Shown here piece by piece: positions 19,740-28,834 of a stretch of 64,000 nt of DNA (position 1 is its first letter; each line of letters starts with the position of its first letter). Made by a program: the position numbers and the translations under genes. The notes under the pieces are model-generated. The model ran no database searches. It was not told the origin of the DNA and saw only the letters and a program-made list of their open reading frames with translations. Source of the stretch: Aliikangiella marina (GTDB lineage Bacteria; Pseudomonadota; Gammaproteobacteria; Enterobacterales; Kangiellaceae); NCBI RefSeq assembly GCF_007004765.1, contig NZ_VIKR01000007.1, positions 247,393 through 311,392 on the forward strand, in the 5' to 3' direction.

Positions 19740-20974
19740 TGTTTTTTAATTTGGCCATTAAAAGTTTATTAAGTCGCAAAGGTTCAGTGTTGTTAACCCT
19801 CATGGCAATGACGGTAAGTGTGTTTACATTGTTCGCCGTTGAGCATATTCGCTATCAAGCTAAGGAAAATTTTGCCAATACGGTTTCCGGCGTTGATCTT
19901 ATTGTGGGTGCGAGAACCGGTAGTTTGAATCTATTACTTTATTCCGTTTTTCATATAGGCTCGCCGACTAACAATGTATCGTGGGACACAGCCGAAGAAA
20001 TTACCCAAAACCCGAATGTAAAATGGGTAGTTCCTATTGCGCTTGGAGATTCGCATAAAGGCTATCGAGTTACGGGTACGACGGCAGAGTTTTTTGAGTA
20101 TTTCAGCTATGGGAATAAACATAAGTTAGCATTTAAACAAGGTCGTGCCTTTAGCGAAATATTTGATGTTGTTGTAGGTGCTGATGTTGCTGAGAAACTG
20201 TCTTATGCTATCGGTGATGAAATTATTTTATCGCACGGGGTGGCGAGCACGAGTTTTAGTCGTCACGATGATAAGCCATTCCGTATAGTGGGGGTTTTAG
20301 CTCGTACAGGAACCCCCATCGATCAATCACTTTATGTCAGCTTGCAAGGCATAGAAGCAATTCATATTGATTGGCAACAAGGGGTTAAAATACCCGGGAG
20401 AAATGTTACCGTCGAGCAAATTAATCAGCTCGAACTCGTACCTGAAAGTGTTACCGCTTTAATGGTCGGGTTAAACGCTAAAATGGCAACTTTTCGCGTA
20501 CAGCGCCAAATTAATGATTCTACCAAAGAGCCATTATTAGCGATTTTACCCGGTGTTGTTTTATCCGAGCTTTGGCAGATGATGGCAGTACTAGAGAATA
20601 CTTTACTGTTAGTTGCTTTATTGGTATTTGTTGCTGCCTTACTTGGCTTAAGTGCCATGCTCTTATCATCAATTCGAGACCGAGAACATGAAATAAAGTT
20701 ATTGCGAGTAATAGGCGCACCACCGTACTTTTTATTTTTATTGATCCAGTTAGAAGCATTGTTTATTACAATTTTAAGTTTGGTTTTAGGGGCCAGCTTA
20801 TTAGTGTTTGCTCTACTAGTATCGCAGGACTTTTTGGTATCGCAATTTGGCTTGCACATTAGCAGTAATATTTTATCGCAAAGTGCTTTGTATTTTGGTG
20901 GAGGAATAATCATCGCTTCAATACTCATTGCGATTATCCCTTCAATGAAGGCTTACAGCAAAGCGAAAGCTTAA
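19739..20974 (+). CDS. ABC transporter permease (FtsX/LolC type, zinc cluster)
   Basis: A 411-residue inner-membrane protein with one N-terminal helix (about 18-36), a large periplasmic MacB-like domain and three C-terminal helices (about 280-405). This is the four-helix FtsX/LolC topology. The conserved SIRDREHEIKLLRVIGAPP coupling segment contacts the ATPase. It is translationally coupled to the ATPase gene. It ends 62 bp before the tricorn-like peptidase gene, which may be read from the same message. Confidence 0.9.
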   Translation: MFFNLAIKSLLSRKGSVLLTLMAMTVSVFTLFAVEHIRYQAKENFANTVSGVDLIVGARTGSLNLLLYSVFHIGSPTNNVSWDTAEEITQNPNVKWVVPIALGDSHKGYRVTGTTAEFFEYFSYGNKHKLAFKQGRAFSEIFDVVVGADVAEKLSYAIGDEIILSHGVASTSFSRHDDKPFRIVGVLARTGTPIDQSLYVSLQGIEAIHIDWQQGVKIPGRNVTVEQINQLELVPESVTALMVGLNAKMATFRVQRQINDSTKEPLLAILPGVVLSELWQMMAVLENTLLLVALLVFVAALLGLSAMLLSSIRDREHEIKLLRVIGAPPYFLFLLIQLEALFITILSLVLGASLLVFALLVSQDFLVSQFGLHISSNILSQSALYFGGGIIIASILIAIIPSMKAYSKAKA

Positions 20975-21036
20975 TCGTTAGATGAAAAGAAAAAGTTAAA
21001 CATTAATTTTAAATAATCTATTTAAAGGCGACATGT

Positions 21037-24000
21037 ATGAAAAAAAATTCTACTTTCAAGCTGAATAAAAAGCTTTGGTCGACGATAGCGGGAGTTGCTT
21101 TTTTGTCGACATCTGTTTCGGCAAACGAAGACTCGACTCGGTTACTAAGGTTTGCGGATATTCACAAGGATAAAGTGACTTTTGTTTATTCAGGCGATAT
21201 TTATGTAGCGGATATCAATAGCGGTGAGTCAACCAGGCTAACTTCCCATGAAGGTCTGGAGACTTTCCCAAAGTTTTCGCGTAATGGGGAGAAAATTGCT
21301 TTCGCTGCCGAGTTTAATGGTAGTCGTCAAGTTTACACGATGAATATCGATGGCAGTGATATTCAGCAAATTACTTACTATAACGATGTTGGGCCGATGC
21401 CGCCCAGAGGTGGTTATGACTATCGGGTGATGGATTGGTCAGCAGATGACAAGCACGTACTGGTTCGTGGTAATCGATTGCCTTGGGGCGTGCGAATGGG
21501 TCGACCTTACCTAGTGCCTGTAAATGGTGGTTTGGCAGAGCCATTAGCGGTACCTGAAACGGGCGGTGGCATGCTATCGCCGGACGGTACCAAATATTTG
21601 TATACACCAATTGATCGAGAATTCCGAACTTGGAAGCGGTATCGCGGTGGGAGAGCTCAAGATGTTTGGATCTACGATCTAGAAAAAAATACCAGCGAGC
21701 AATTAACCACACATAATGCGACGGATAATCAGCCGGTTTGGGTCGGCGATAGAATCTTTTTCTTAAGCGATCGGGAGTACACTTTGAACCTATTTGAATA
21801 TCAAAAAGATTCTGCCCCCAAAAAGCTGACGCAACATAAAGATCATGATGCACTGTGGGCTTCAGCAGGTCCAGAAGCCGTTGTTTATGAACAAAACGGG
21901 TTTCTATGGCGCTTTGATCCGCAGTCCAATCAATCGACAAAATTAAATATAGATGTAGCGGGCAATGCTAAATATCGAATGCCTCAATTTAAAAATGTCG
22001 CTGCACAAATCGAATCGATGGATATTGCGAAAGATGGCAGTCGTGCGGTTTTTGGTGCCAGAGGCGAGTTGTTTACGGTACCTGCGAAGAATGGAGAAAT
22101 TCGTAATGTGTCGAACACACCGACTGCGCGAGAAATCTCCGTAAGTTGGTCGCCAGACGGAAAAAATGTCGCATATCTCAGTGATAAAAGTGGGGAGTAT
22201 GAAATTTATATTAAAGCGCAAAGTGGTAAAGGCGATGAGCAGCGCTTAACCACTGATGGAGCAATTTGGCGATTTACCCCAATATGGTCACCAGATAGCA
22301 AGAAAATAGCATTCAGCGATAAAAATCAAACGCTTTGGGTGCTTGATGTAAAAACTAAAAAACTGACTAAACTCGATCGTTCAGAGACTAATGATATTGA
22401 AGATTACGCTTGGTCGCCCGATAGTCAATGGATTGCGTATACCAAACAAGAAGATAGTGGTTATGGTTCGATTTGGGTTGCCAACATAAAAACCAAAAAA
22501 GCGCGACAGTTAACCTCAGCGGATACAAGTGAGCAGGAGCCTGTTTTTGGCGCAAACGGTCATTACCTTTTCTTTTTATCAAATCGAGATTACAACTTAT
22601 CCTTTAGTAGTTACGAATTTAACTATCTCTATCACCAGGCTACTCGGGTTTATGCAGCTCAGCTAAATGACAAAGTTCCTGCGTTATACCCTCATAAAAG
22701 TGATGAAGTATCCTTTTCTAAAGAAAACGATAACAAAGATGATGCGTCTAAAACCGTAAAGGTTGATATCGACTTTACGAACTTTGATTCGCGAGTTATT
22801 GCGTTACCCGGCGAAGCGGGGAATTATAATAATCTACAAGCCAATGGTGCTCAGGTTTTTGTTTTGAAGAATCAAAATAATCAAAACGACTTGCAGGTCA
22901 TCAGTCTTGAAAAAGATGATAAGCCAAAAACAGTTGCAGAGAATATTAGAGATTTTGTTTTATCGGATGATGGTAAAAAACTGTTACTGCGCAGCGGAAA
23001 TGATTTTGCGATAGTTGACGCTAAGGCGGATCAAAAATTTAAAGAAGCAAAGCTCGATCTCAAAAATTTGAGTTTAAAAATTGATCCAATGGTTGAATGG
23101 CAACAGATGTATGTTGATGGTTGGCGAATTTTAAGAGATTGGTTTTACGACCCAAATACCCATGGAATGGATTGGCAACAAGTTCGCGAGAAATACCAAC
23201 CTTGGGTGGATGCTGCAACCCATCGAACGGATTTAGATTATGTGTTTGGAGAAATTGCGGGCGAACTCAATGCTGGGCATGTTTATGTTAATGCCGGTGA
23301 TCAGCCGCGCGTAGAACCTAGACAACATGGTTTATTAGGTGCTGAGCTTTCTCATCATCAGTCGGGTTACTTTAGAATCGATAAAATCTTACCAGGAGAA
23401 AATTGGCATGAAGCATTTCGGTCACCACTTACTGAGCCCGGTGTAAAAGCGAAACCAGGTGATTTCATTCTAGCCATTAATGGTAAGTCGACTCAGCAAG
23501 TCAAAAACATTTACCAATTGTTAGAGGATACCCAAAACCGAACAATCACATTAACTTTAAACTCTAGGCCGCGCATGAAAGGAAGTTGGACTGCGCTGGT
23601 AAAACCCATTGCTCGAGAGCACAACCTTCGTTATTTAGAATGGGTAAACCAACGCGCTGCCATGGTAGAAAAATTGTCTAATGGCCGCATCGGTTATTTG
23701 CATTTACCGAATACTGCCACGGACGGTAATCGTGAACTGTTCAAGCGATTCTTACCGCAAATCACTAAGGACGCACTGATAATTGATGATCGATACAATG
23801 GCGGTGGCTTTATACCTGATCGAATGATTGAGCTGTTATCGCGTAAGACCTTAAACTATTGGAAATTCCGAGGATTAAAACCCAATGCGACTCCGCTCAT
23901 TGCCCACGATGGACCAAAAGCCATGTTGATTAATGGTTATTCCAGTTCCGGTGGCGATGCATTACCTTACTACTTTCGTAAGCTTGGACTAGGGAAATTA

Positions 24001-24288
24001 ATCGGTACTCGAACCTGGGGAGGGCTGATTGGTATCAGTGGTAATCCCAGTCTTGCCGACGGCGGTCTTTTACTAGCAGCGACTTTCCGAACGATGGATA
24101 CACAAGGGAATTGGGTCGTTGAAAATGTCGGCGTCTCGCCGGATATCGAAGTGATCGATCGACCAGAACTTGTTCATGCGGGGAAAGATCCATCTCTCGA
24201 GAGAGCCGTTACTGAACTCTTGAAAAATTTACCCGCTAACCCGCGTAAATCAATTCAAGCTCCTCCCGCTCCAACAAACTTTGAATAG
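21037..24288 (+). CDS. Tricorn-like S41 family peptidase, exported
   Basis: A 1083-residue protein with a signal peptide (cleavage near VSA-NE), then beta-propeller repeats with WSPDGKNVAYLS and WSPDSKKIAFS units. A C1 helical domain, a PDZ domain (KPGDFILAINGKS) and the S41 serine peptidase domain follow. The catalytic serine is in GYSSSGGDALP and an oxyanion-region NGGGFIPD precedes it. This is the tricorn core architecture, here in the periplasm or surface-attached. Homologues trim oligopeptides. It lies between the zinc ABC genes and zur; direct zinc control is not shown. Confidence 0.92.
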   Translation: MKKNSTFKLNKKLWSTIAGVAFLSTSVSANEDSTRLLRFADIHKDKVTFVYSGDIYVADINSGESTRLTSHEGLETFPKFSRNGEKIAFAAEFNGSRQVYTMNIDGSDIQQITYYNDVGPMPPRGGYDYRVMDWSADDKHVLVRGNRLPWGVRMGRPYLVPVNGGLAEPLAVPETGGGMLSPDGTKYLYTPIDREFRTWKRYRGGRAQDVWIYDLEKNTSEQLTTHNATDNQPVWVGDRIFFLSDREYTLNLFEYQKDSAPKKLTQHKDHDALWASAGPEAVVYEQNGFLWRFDPQSNQSTKLNIDVAGNAKYRMPQFKNVAAQIESMDIAKDGSRAVFGARGELFTVPAKNGEIRNVSNTPTAREISVSWSPDGKNVAYLSDKSGEYEIYIKAQSGKGDEQRLTTDGAIWRFTPIWSPDSKKIAFSDKNQTLWVLDVKTKKLTKLDRSETNDIEDYAWSPDSQWIAYTKQEDSGYGSIWVANIKTKKARQLTSADTSEQEPVFGANGHYLFFLSNRDYNLSFSSYEFNYLYHQATRVYAAQLNDKVPALYPHKSDEVSFSKENDNKDDASKTVKVDIDFTNFDSRVIALPGEAGNYNNLQANGAQVFVLKNQNNQNDLQVISLEKDDKPKTVAENIRDFVLSDDGKKLLLRSGNDFAIVDAKADQKFKEAKLDLKNLSLKIDPMVEWQQMYVDGWRILRDWFYDPNTHGMDWQQVREKYQPWVDAATHRTDLDYVFGEIAGELNAGHVYVNAGDQPRVEPRQHGLLGAELSHHQSGYFRIDKILPGENWHEAFRSPLTEPGVKAKPGDFILAINGKSTQQVKNIYQLLEDTQNRTITLTLNSRPRMKGSWTALVKPIAREHNLRYLEWVNQRAAMVEKLSNGRIGYLHLPNTATDGNRELFKRFLPQITKDALIIDDRYNGGGFIPDRMIELLSRKTLNYWKFRGLKPNATPLIAHDGPKAMLINGYSSSGGDALPYYFRKLGLGKLIGTRTWGGLIGISGNPSLADGGLLLAATFRTMDTQGNWVVENVGVSPDIEVIDRPELVHAGKDPSLERAVTELLKNLPANPRKSIQAPPAPTNFE

Positions 24289-24296
24289 TGATGAGA

Positions 24297-24328
24297 AGCC
24301 GTCGTTTATCAATCAATAGGCGACGGCT
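24297..24328 (+). terminator. Hairpin after the tricorn-like gene
   Basis: An 8-bp perfect stem AGCCGTCG/CGACGGCT with a 16-base loop begins 9 bp after the stop codon. The T-rich stretch after it is interrupted, so it may be a weak terminator or a message-end stabiliser. Confidence 0.5.
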
Positions 24329-24432
24329 GATATATTTGAGTGTTTTTGTAGCGACGATTTAAATTTCAATCCGTTAAGCATCAACTTGTGAAATAAAACT
24401 TTGCAAACTGCCGAATGGACCAGTCGCTTTTG

Positions 24433-24894
24433 CTAGCTGGTACTTTGCGCACAGGACTCGCAAATACAGTTCATCTCTAGCTGAGGACTTTGGAGTTTGT
24501 ACCCTGCATTTTCGACATTAGACTTTAGATCTTGAATCATCGCTTTATTTACCCCAATTTCAGTCACTTTTTGACAATGACTACAAATTAAGAATTGGGG
24601 AACATCATGGGCATGATCACAGGTTATATGCGAACAAGCGACGTATTTATTGGCTAAGCTTAGCTTATGAACCAACTGTTCTTCCTGTAAGAAATCAAGA
24701 ATACGATAAACGGACATTGCGGGAAGTGGTTGATCGAGTTCTTTAGCGCAGTAATCCGCCAGTTCATATGCCGAAAGCGCTTTTTCAGACTGTAATAAGC
24801 CGGTTAATACGCTTTTTCTCTTCTCGGTAAGTCGAGAGCCATTAATTCGACAATGCTCTTCTGCGTGTTTGAGTGTATTTTCAATTGTTGTCAT
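24433..24894 (-). CDS. zur: Zinc uptake regulator Zur (Fur family)
   Basis: Fur-family repressor of about 153 residues. It has the winged helix with ALSAYELADYC and the recognition segment MSVYRILDFLQ. Metal sites include the CSHITCDHAHDVPQFLICSHC cluster and the C-terminal CICESC. This Cys pattern is that of Zur rather than Fur. I chose the ATG at 24894 with AAAGG upstream; a start at 24972 would add 26 unrelated residues and run over a probable operator. The gene borders the zinc island whose boxes it should recognise. Confidence 0.9.
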   Translation of the reverse strand: MTTIENTLKHAEEHCRINGSRLTEKRKSVLTGLLQSEKALSAYELADYCAKELDQPLPAMSVYRILDFLQEEQLVHKLSLANKYVACSHITCDHAHDVPQFLICSHCQKVTEIGVNKAMIQDLKSNVENAGYKLQSPQLEMNCICESCAQSTS

Positions 24895-24957
24895 AGAAAC
24901 CTTTGGGAGATTAAAGACTAGTCGAACTAGAGTCCCCAAATGATGTTTAACCTGAAA

Positions 24958-24974
24958 GGAACAATATATCATTT
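24958..24974. promoter_or_regulatory. Possible degenerate Zur box upstream of zur
   Basis: GGAACAATATATCATTT shares its right half (ATATCATTT) with the Zur-type boxes elsewhere in the island, but its left half is poor. It lies 64 bp before the chosen zur start and would allow autoregulation. Confidence 0.3.
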
Positions 24975-25063
24975 ACCTGAGAAAGGATAAAACTCATATC
25001 GTCTAGAAATCGCTTTATGGGCGAATATGTTAAGATTTACGTATTAATAATAAGGAAAAATAA

Positions 25064-25720
25064 ATGAAAAAACTAATCGGCATCATTCTTCTATGGACCC
25101 AATTGAGTAACGCCTATGCAATTGATATCAATAGGTTAATCATTGAAACACAAAAGGCGAAACAAACGAGTGAAAATATCAATATGGTCTGGTGGATTCC
25201 CAAAGAATTTTGGGGTGAGACTTTAAAACAAGACCAACAGATTAGCGACAAAGAACGAAATCAATTTGTTGATGTACTTGAGGTGTATATGGTTTTCGCT
25301 GTTATCAATGCTGATACAGATGTTTTTGGGGGGTTGTCGGCTAAAACTAAGCAGCAGGTGGATCAGAATACTCAGTTATTCATCGATGGAGAGGAAATTC
25401 CTAGCATCGCGCTTGACTCTTTGAATGCCGATGCGCGAGCTTTCTTTAATCTAATGAAGCCGTTAATGGGACAAATGCTTGGTGAATTTGGAAAAAGTAT
25501 GCATTTTGTCGTTTATCCCAATAAATCTGCTGACCGATACTTGATCGATGCGAGTAAAAAGGGGAGTTTTACTTTTGAGTCATTTGGCGAGGTCTTTAGT
25601 TGGCGATTACCTTTGGCTAGCTTGATGCCAGCAAAATTTGACCCTAATACGAAGGAGGAGTTTCCGGGAAACTATAATTACAATCCTTACACTGGTACAA
25701 AATTAATTAACGGGCGCTAA
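25064..25720 (+). CDS. Exported protein of unknown function
   Basis: A 218-residue protein with a signal peptide (cleavage near AYA-ID). I do not recognise a named family. The mature part begins with an amphipathic segment and an aromatic cluster NMVWWIPKEFWGE, and ends with a Tyr/Asn-rich tail NYNYNPYTG. No Cys and no obvious catalytic motif is present. AAGGA precedes the ATG. It is divergent from zur, sharing a 169-bp intergenic region. Confidence 0.75.
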   Translation: MKKLIGIILLWTQLSNAYAIDINRLIIETQKAKQTSENINMVWWIPKEFWGETLKQDQQISDKERNQFVDVLEVYMVFAVINADTDVFGGLSAKTKQQVDQNTQLFIDGEEIPSIALDSLNADARAFFNLMKPLMGQMLGEFGKSMHFVVYPNKSADRYLIDASKKGSFTFESFGEVFSWRLPLASLMPAKFDPNTKEEFPGNYNYNPYTGTKLINGR

Positions 25721-25819
25721 AATTAGCATCCGCTACAATTGAGATGTTTTTGATTAACACTCTGCCGGTGTTGTTCGAACTGGCAACGAATCGACTTTTA
25801 ATGAAATGTGAGAAAATAA

Positions 25820-26254
25820 ATGAAATTTTTTAGATTGTTCCTTTTTATCGTATTAACCGTAACGCTTTTTATGCCTTCGCCAGCCGATGCAAGTAGCAGC
25901 TCGAACTTTAAACTGGGTCTAGGCTACGATTTGGACGGTGGAATCACTGCGCAATATCGGGGATATAGTTTTTTTATCAATGGTGATGCGTTAGCAATCG
26001 ACTGGCGATTAGAAAACTTTACTAATGATAAAAAGTCTCTCCATGTTTACATTGATCTCGGCGGTTTTATAGAAAACTATGACGGAAATGATTCAACACG
26101 TGATGACAGAGTCGGGTTAAGAGCGCCTGTTGGCATAACTTTAGGTATCACAAGAGAATTGCAAGCCTACATTCAAGCAGTCCCCAATTATGATTTTAAT
26201 AATGACGAAGGGTTTGAAGTCGATGGAGCGATTGGTATAAGGTATCGTTTTTAG
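25820..26254 (+). CDS. Small exported beta-strand-rich protein, possible outer-membrane barrel
   Basis: A 144-residue protein with a signal peptide (cleavage near ADA-SS). The mature part consists of alternating strands and ends in GAIGIRYRF, the terminal Phe signature recognised by the BAM complex. Length would suit a small barrel of six to eight strands. Segments such as KLGLGYDLDGGITAQYRG are typical of barrel strands. No family name can be given. It stands alone between two unrelated genes. Confidence 0.72.
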   Translation: MKFFRLFLFIVLTVTLFMPSPADASSSSNFKLGLGYDLDGGITAQYRGYSFFINGDALAIDWRLENFTNDKKSLHVYIDLGGFIENYDGNDSTRDDRVGLRAPVGITLGITRELQAYIQAVPNYDFNNDEGFEVDGAIGIRYRF

Positions 26255-26348
26255 CGAATATCTCGAGCAAGTCTGTAGTCACCACTAAACAGAGGTGCAT
26301 CCCTTGGCCTCTCTTATTGATAATGTTAAATGAGTAATTGGAGTTTTG

Positions 26349-27893
26349 ATGATGAACCCTGTTATTGCGAATAACAAACCAGCGAAAGTTGAATTAAAAG
26401 AGGGCGAGGAATATTATTTTTGTGCGTGTGGTCGTTCAAGTAAACAGCCATTTTGCGATGGATCTCATGCTGGCACTGAATTTAAACCTAAACCGTTTAA
26501 AGCTGAAGAGTCCGGAGAGGCTTATCTCTGTCAGTGTAAACATTCTCAAAACCTACCATTTTGTGATGGTACCCACAAACAATTTGATGCGTCATTAATC
26601 GGCAAAGAAGGACCTGGTGTTAAAACCAGTAGCGATAGCGCGCCTACAGCTAAGGTTACCAAAGAGGAACCGACCGTAGAGTTTATTCATCAACTTGCTC
26701 GAGAAGGTCTTTCTAAAATGGGTCATCATGGTCCGATGACCTCTATGGGCGTTCCCCGCCATTTATTGCCTCATTGGGATGATATTCAAATCATGACGGC
26801 GCAGATGGCGACAAAACCATTAATGGACGATGTTGTGGTTAATAGTGAACTCGTTATTGGTCCAAAAGCTCGAAAACCATTGAAACTTAAAATTCCGTTG
26901 TTTGTGTCTGATATGAGTTTTGGTGCGCTGTCTGAAGAAGCAAAGCTTGCCCTCTCAAAAGGCGCTGAGCTTGCAGGAACTGGAATTTGTTCGGGTGAAG
27001 GCGGAATGTTACCCGAAGAGCAGCAAGCCAATTCGAGATATTTTTATGAATTAGCGAGTGCTCAGTTTGGTTATGATGAAGCAAAGCTTGCCAATGTTCA
27101 GGCATTTCATTTCAAGGGTGGACAAGGCGCAAAAACTGGCACTGGTGGACATTTACCGGGAACAAAAAATATCGGTAAAATTTCTGAAGTTAGAGGTATA
27201 CCAACCGGTGAACCCGCGATTTCTCCTCCAACTTTTAGCGATTTGAATACCGCTGAAGATTTTAAACGGTTTGCTGACCGAGTTCGTGAAGTCACGGGTG
27301 GAATACCAATCGGATTTAAGTTAAGCGCTAATCACATTGAGGAAGACATTCAATTTGCATTAGATGCTAGTGCAGATTACATCATTTTGGATGGACGCGG
27401 TGGTGGAACCGGTGCAGCACCGGAAATGTTTCGCGATCATATCAGTGTACCAACTATCCCCGCGCTAGCTCGTGCAAGACGTTATCTCGATGAGCAAGGC
27501 GTCAGCGGAGACGTGACTTTAATCATAACTGGTGGCTTACGAGTTCCTATGGATTTTGTTAAAGCTATGGCATTGGGCGCGGATGGGATTGCGGTATCAA
27601 ATAGTGCAATGCAGTCTATAGGGTGTGTCGCCGCTCGTATGTGTAATACCAATAATTGTCCTGCTGGTATAGCAACGCAAAAAGCGGATTTAAGACAACG
27701 GCTTAATGTTGAAAAGTCAGCATCGCAGTTGAGCAACTTTTTCCAAGCTTCGGTTGAACTGATGCAAGTTATGGCGAGGGCATGTGGGCATGACGATTTG
27801 GCCCAGTTTAATAAACAGGATCTCGCCACTTGGAATAGAGAGATGGCGCTGCTATCAGGGGTTAACTATGCAGGAATTGCCTCTTTAGATTAG
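26349..27893 (+). CDS. CDGSH iron-sulfur plus glutamate-synthase-type FMN domain fusion
   Basis: A fusion of about 514 residues. Two CDGSH zinc-finger-like motifs at the N-terminus (CACGRSSKQPFCDGSH and CQCKHSQNLPFCDGTH) should each hold a 2Fe-2S cluster. The remaining 400 residues match the FMN-binding central domain of glutamate synthase, with MSFGALSEEAK, GICSGEGGM and DGRGGGTGAAPE. The C-x5-C-x4-C 3Fe-4S motif (CVAARMCNTNNC) is intact. There is no amidotransferase domain. It is probably a redox enzyme fed by the CDGSH clusters, with unknown substrate. GGAG precedes the first of two tandem ATGs. Confidence 0.9.
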   Translation: MMNPVIANNKPAKVELKEGEEYYFCACGRSSKQPFCDGSHAGTEFKPKPFKAEESGEAYLCQCKHSQNLPFCDGTHKQFDASLIGKEGPGVKTSSDSAPTAKVTKEEPTVEFIHQLAREGLSKMGHHGPMTSMGVPRHLLPHWDDIQIMTAQMATKPLMDDVVVNSELVIGPKARKPLKLKIPLFVSDMSFGALSEEAKLALSKGAELAGTGICSGEGGMLPEEQQANSRYFYELASAQFGYDEAKLANVQAFHFKGGQGAKTGTGGHLPGTKNIGKISEVRGIPTGEPAISPPTFSDLNTAEDFKRFADRVREVTGGIPIGFKLSANHIEEDIQFALDASADYIILDGRGGGTGAAPEMFRDHISVPTIPALARARRYLDEQGVSGDVTLIITGGLRVPMDFVKAMALGADGIAVSNSAMQSIGCVAARMCNTNNCPAGIATQKADLRQRLNVEKSASQLSNFFQASVELMQVMARACGHDDLAQFNKQDLATWNREMALLSGVNYAGIASLD

Positions 27894-27979
27894 GGGGTAA
27901 TTGAGGGCGCGTAAATGCGCTCAATAAATATCGTTTGTCCGATAATATCAAAGAACTTAACGGTAGATAGAATAGTCAG

Positions 27980-28276
27980 ATGAAGTTTGCAAAAGAACGT
28001 AATGAGATAATTGAAAAAAGAAAAGCGGTTTATCGACTAGACATGCCTATCGTTGTGCTGATCTTGCTCGCTGGTTTTAGTCAGACTTATGTCCCGTTTA
28101 TGACACCTATTTTGGTCGTCACCGCATTTATTATTTTTTATCGAAAATTACATTCAGCTGCTCATTCCCCGTGTCCAAAGTGCTTACAGCCTTTTGGCAG
28201 CAAATCAAAATATGTGATAAGTGTTGGTAAAGATAACTGTCAAAACTGTGGCTTAAGTTTGTATGAGTCAGAATAA
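27980..28276 (+). CDS. Small membrane protein with zinc ribbon
   Basis: A 98-residue protein with two predicted helices (about 23-58, close together) and a C-terminal CPKC...CQNC ribbon that should bind one zinc. I recognise no named family. It lies 86 bp after the CDGSH-GOGAT gene and 111 bp before the GFA gene on the same strand. Codon use resembles the neighbours. Confidence 0.7.
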   Translation: MKFAKERNEIIEKRKAVYRLDMPIVVLILLAGFSQTYVPFMTPILVVTAFIIFYRKLHSAAHSPCPKCLQPFGSKSKYVISVGKDNCQNCGLSLYESE

Positions 28277-28387
28277 CTATGATTTTTTTAAGGGGTTGCT
28301 CTAGCAACATCGAAAATAACATCTAATGTTTCCGGTTTTCATGATAGTTATTCGTTCGCTTGAAAATTCTTAGTTGGAGAGTATTAA

Positions 28388-28819
28388 ATGAAAGGTGTTT
28401 GCTTGTGTGGAGAAGTAGCGTTTGAAATTGATAAAAGTTATTTAAAGCTCTATCAATGTCATTGCACACTTTGTCGAAAACAGAGTGGTACCTATTCGAA
28501 TGCGGCTTCGATAGTTTCTGATGATTCGTTTAAGTTTACTCGTGGCCACGACTTTATTAAAAGCTGGGTAAAAGACACCGGGTTTCGATCAGACTTTTGT
28601 TGTCAATGCGGTTCACCGGTTCCTAATCCTTTAAGAGATACTGGGTATATTTGGATCCCCGCAGGGCTATTAGAGGGCTATGAAAAAATGGAAATCGTTT
28701 CTCATATATTTTTAGCGGATAAAGCCGACTGGGAAGCGTCAAATTTAGATGCTGAACGACATTCACAATTTCCAGGATTTGATGAACATATTAAAACGCT
28801 GAATGAATGTCATCAGTAA
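28388..28819 (+). CDS. GFA family protein (glutathione-dependent formaldehyde-activating-like)
   Basis: A 143-residue protein of the GFA/CENP-V fold. The zinc ligands appear as CLCGEVAFE, CHCTLCRKQSGT and FCCQCGSPV, the standard set for two zinc ions. Most GFA-domain proteins are not true formaldehyde-activating enzymes; their substrate is open. GGAG lies before the ATG. The next gene begins 15 bp downstream, so the pair is likely co-transcribed. Confidence 0.9.
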   Translation: MKGVCLCGEVAFEIDKSYLKLYQCHCTLCRKQSGTYSNAASIVSDDSFKFTRGHDFIKSWVKDTGFRSDFCCQCGSPVPNPLRDTGYIWIPAGLLEGYEKMEIVSHIFLADKADWEASNLDAERHSQFPGFDEHIKTLNECHQ

Positions 28820-28834
28820 AAGGGTTTAAAACGA

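Noticed and set aside
20425..20928. 167-codon minus-strand frame within the ABC permease gene
   Set aside because: Composition is the mirror of membrane-helix codons in the permease; no independent start signal.
24895..24972. N-terminal extension of Zur
   Set aside because: The extra residues have no family counterpart and the downstream ATG has a ribosome site.
27482..27829. 115-codon minus-strand frame within the CDGSH-GOGAT gene
   Set aside because: Antisense to a conserved FMN and 3Fe-4S region; no gene-like features.
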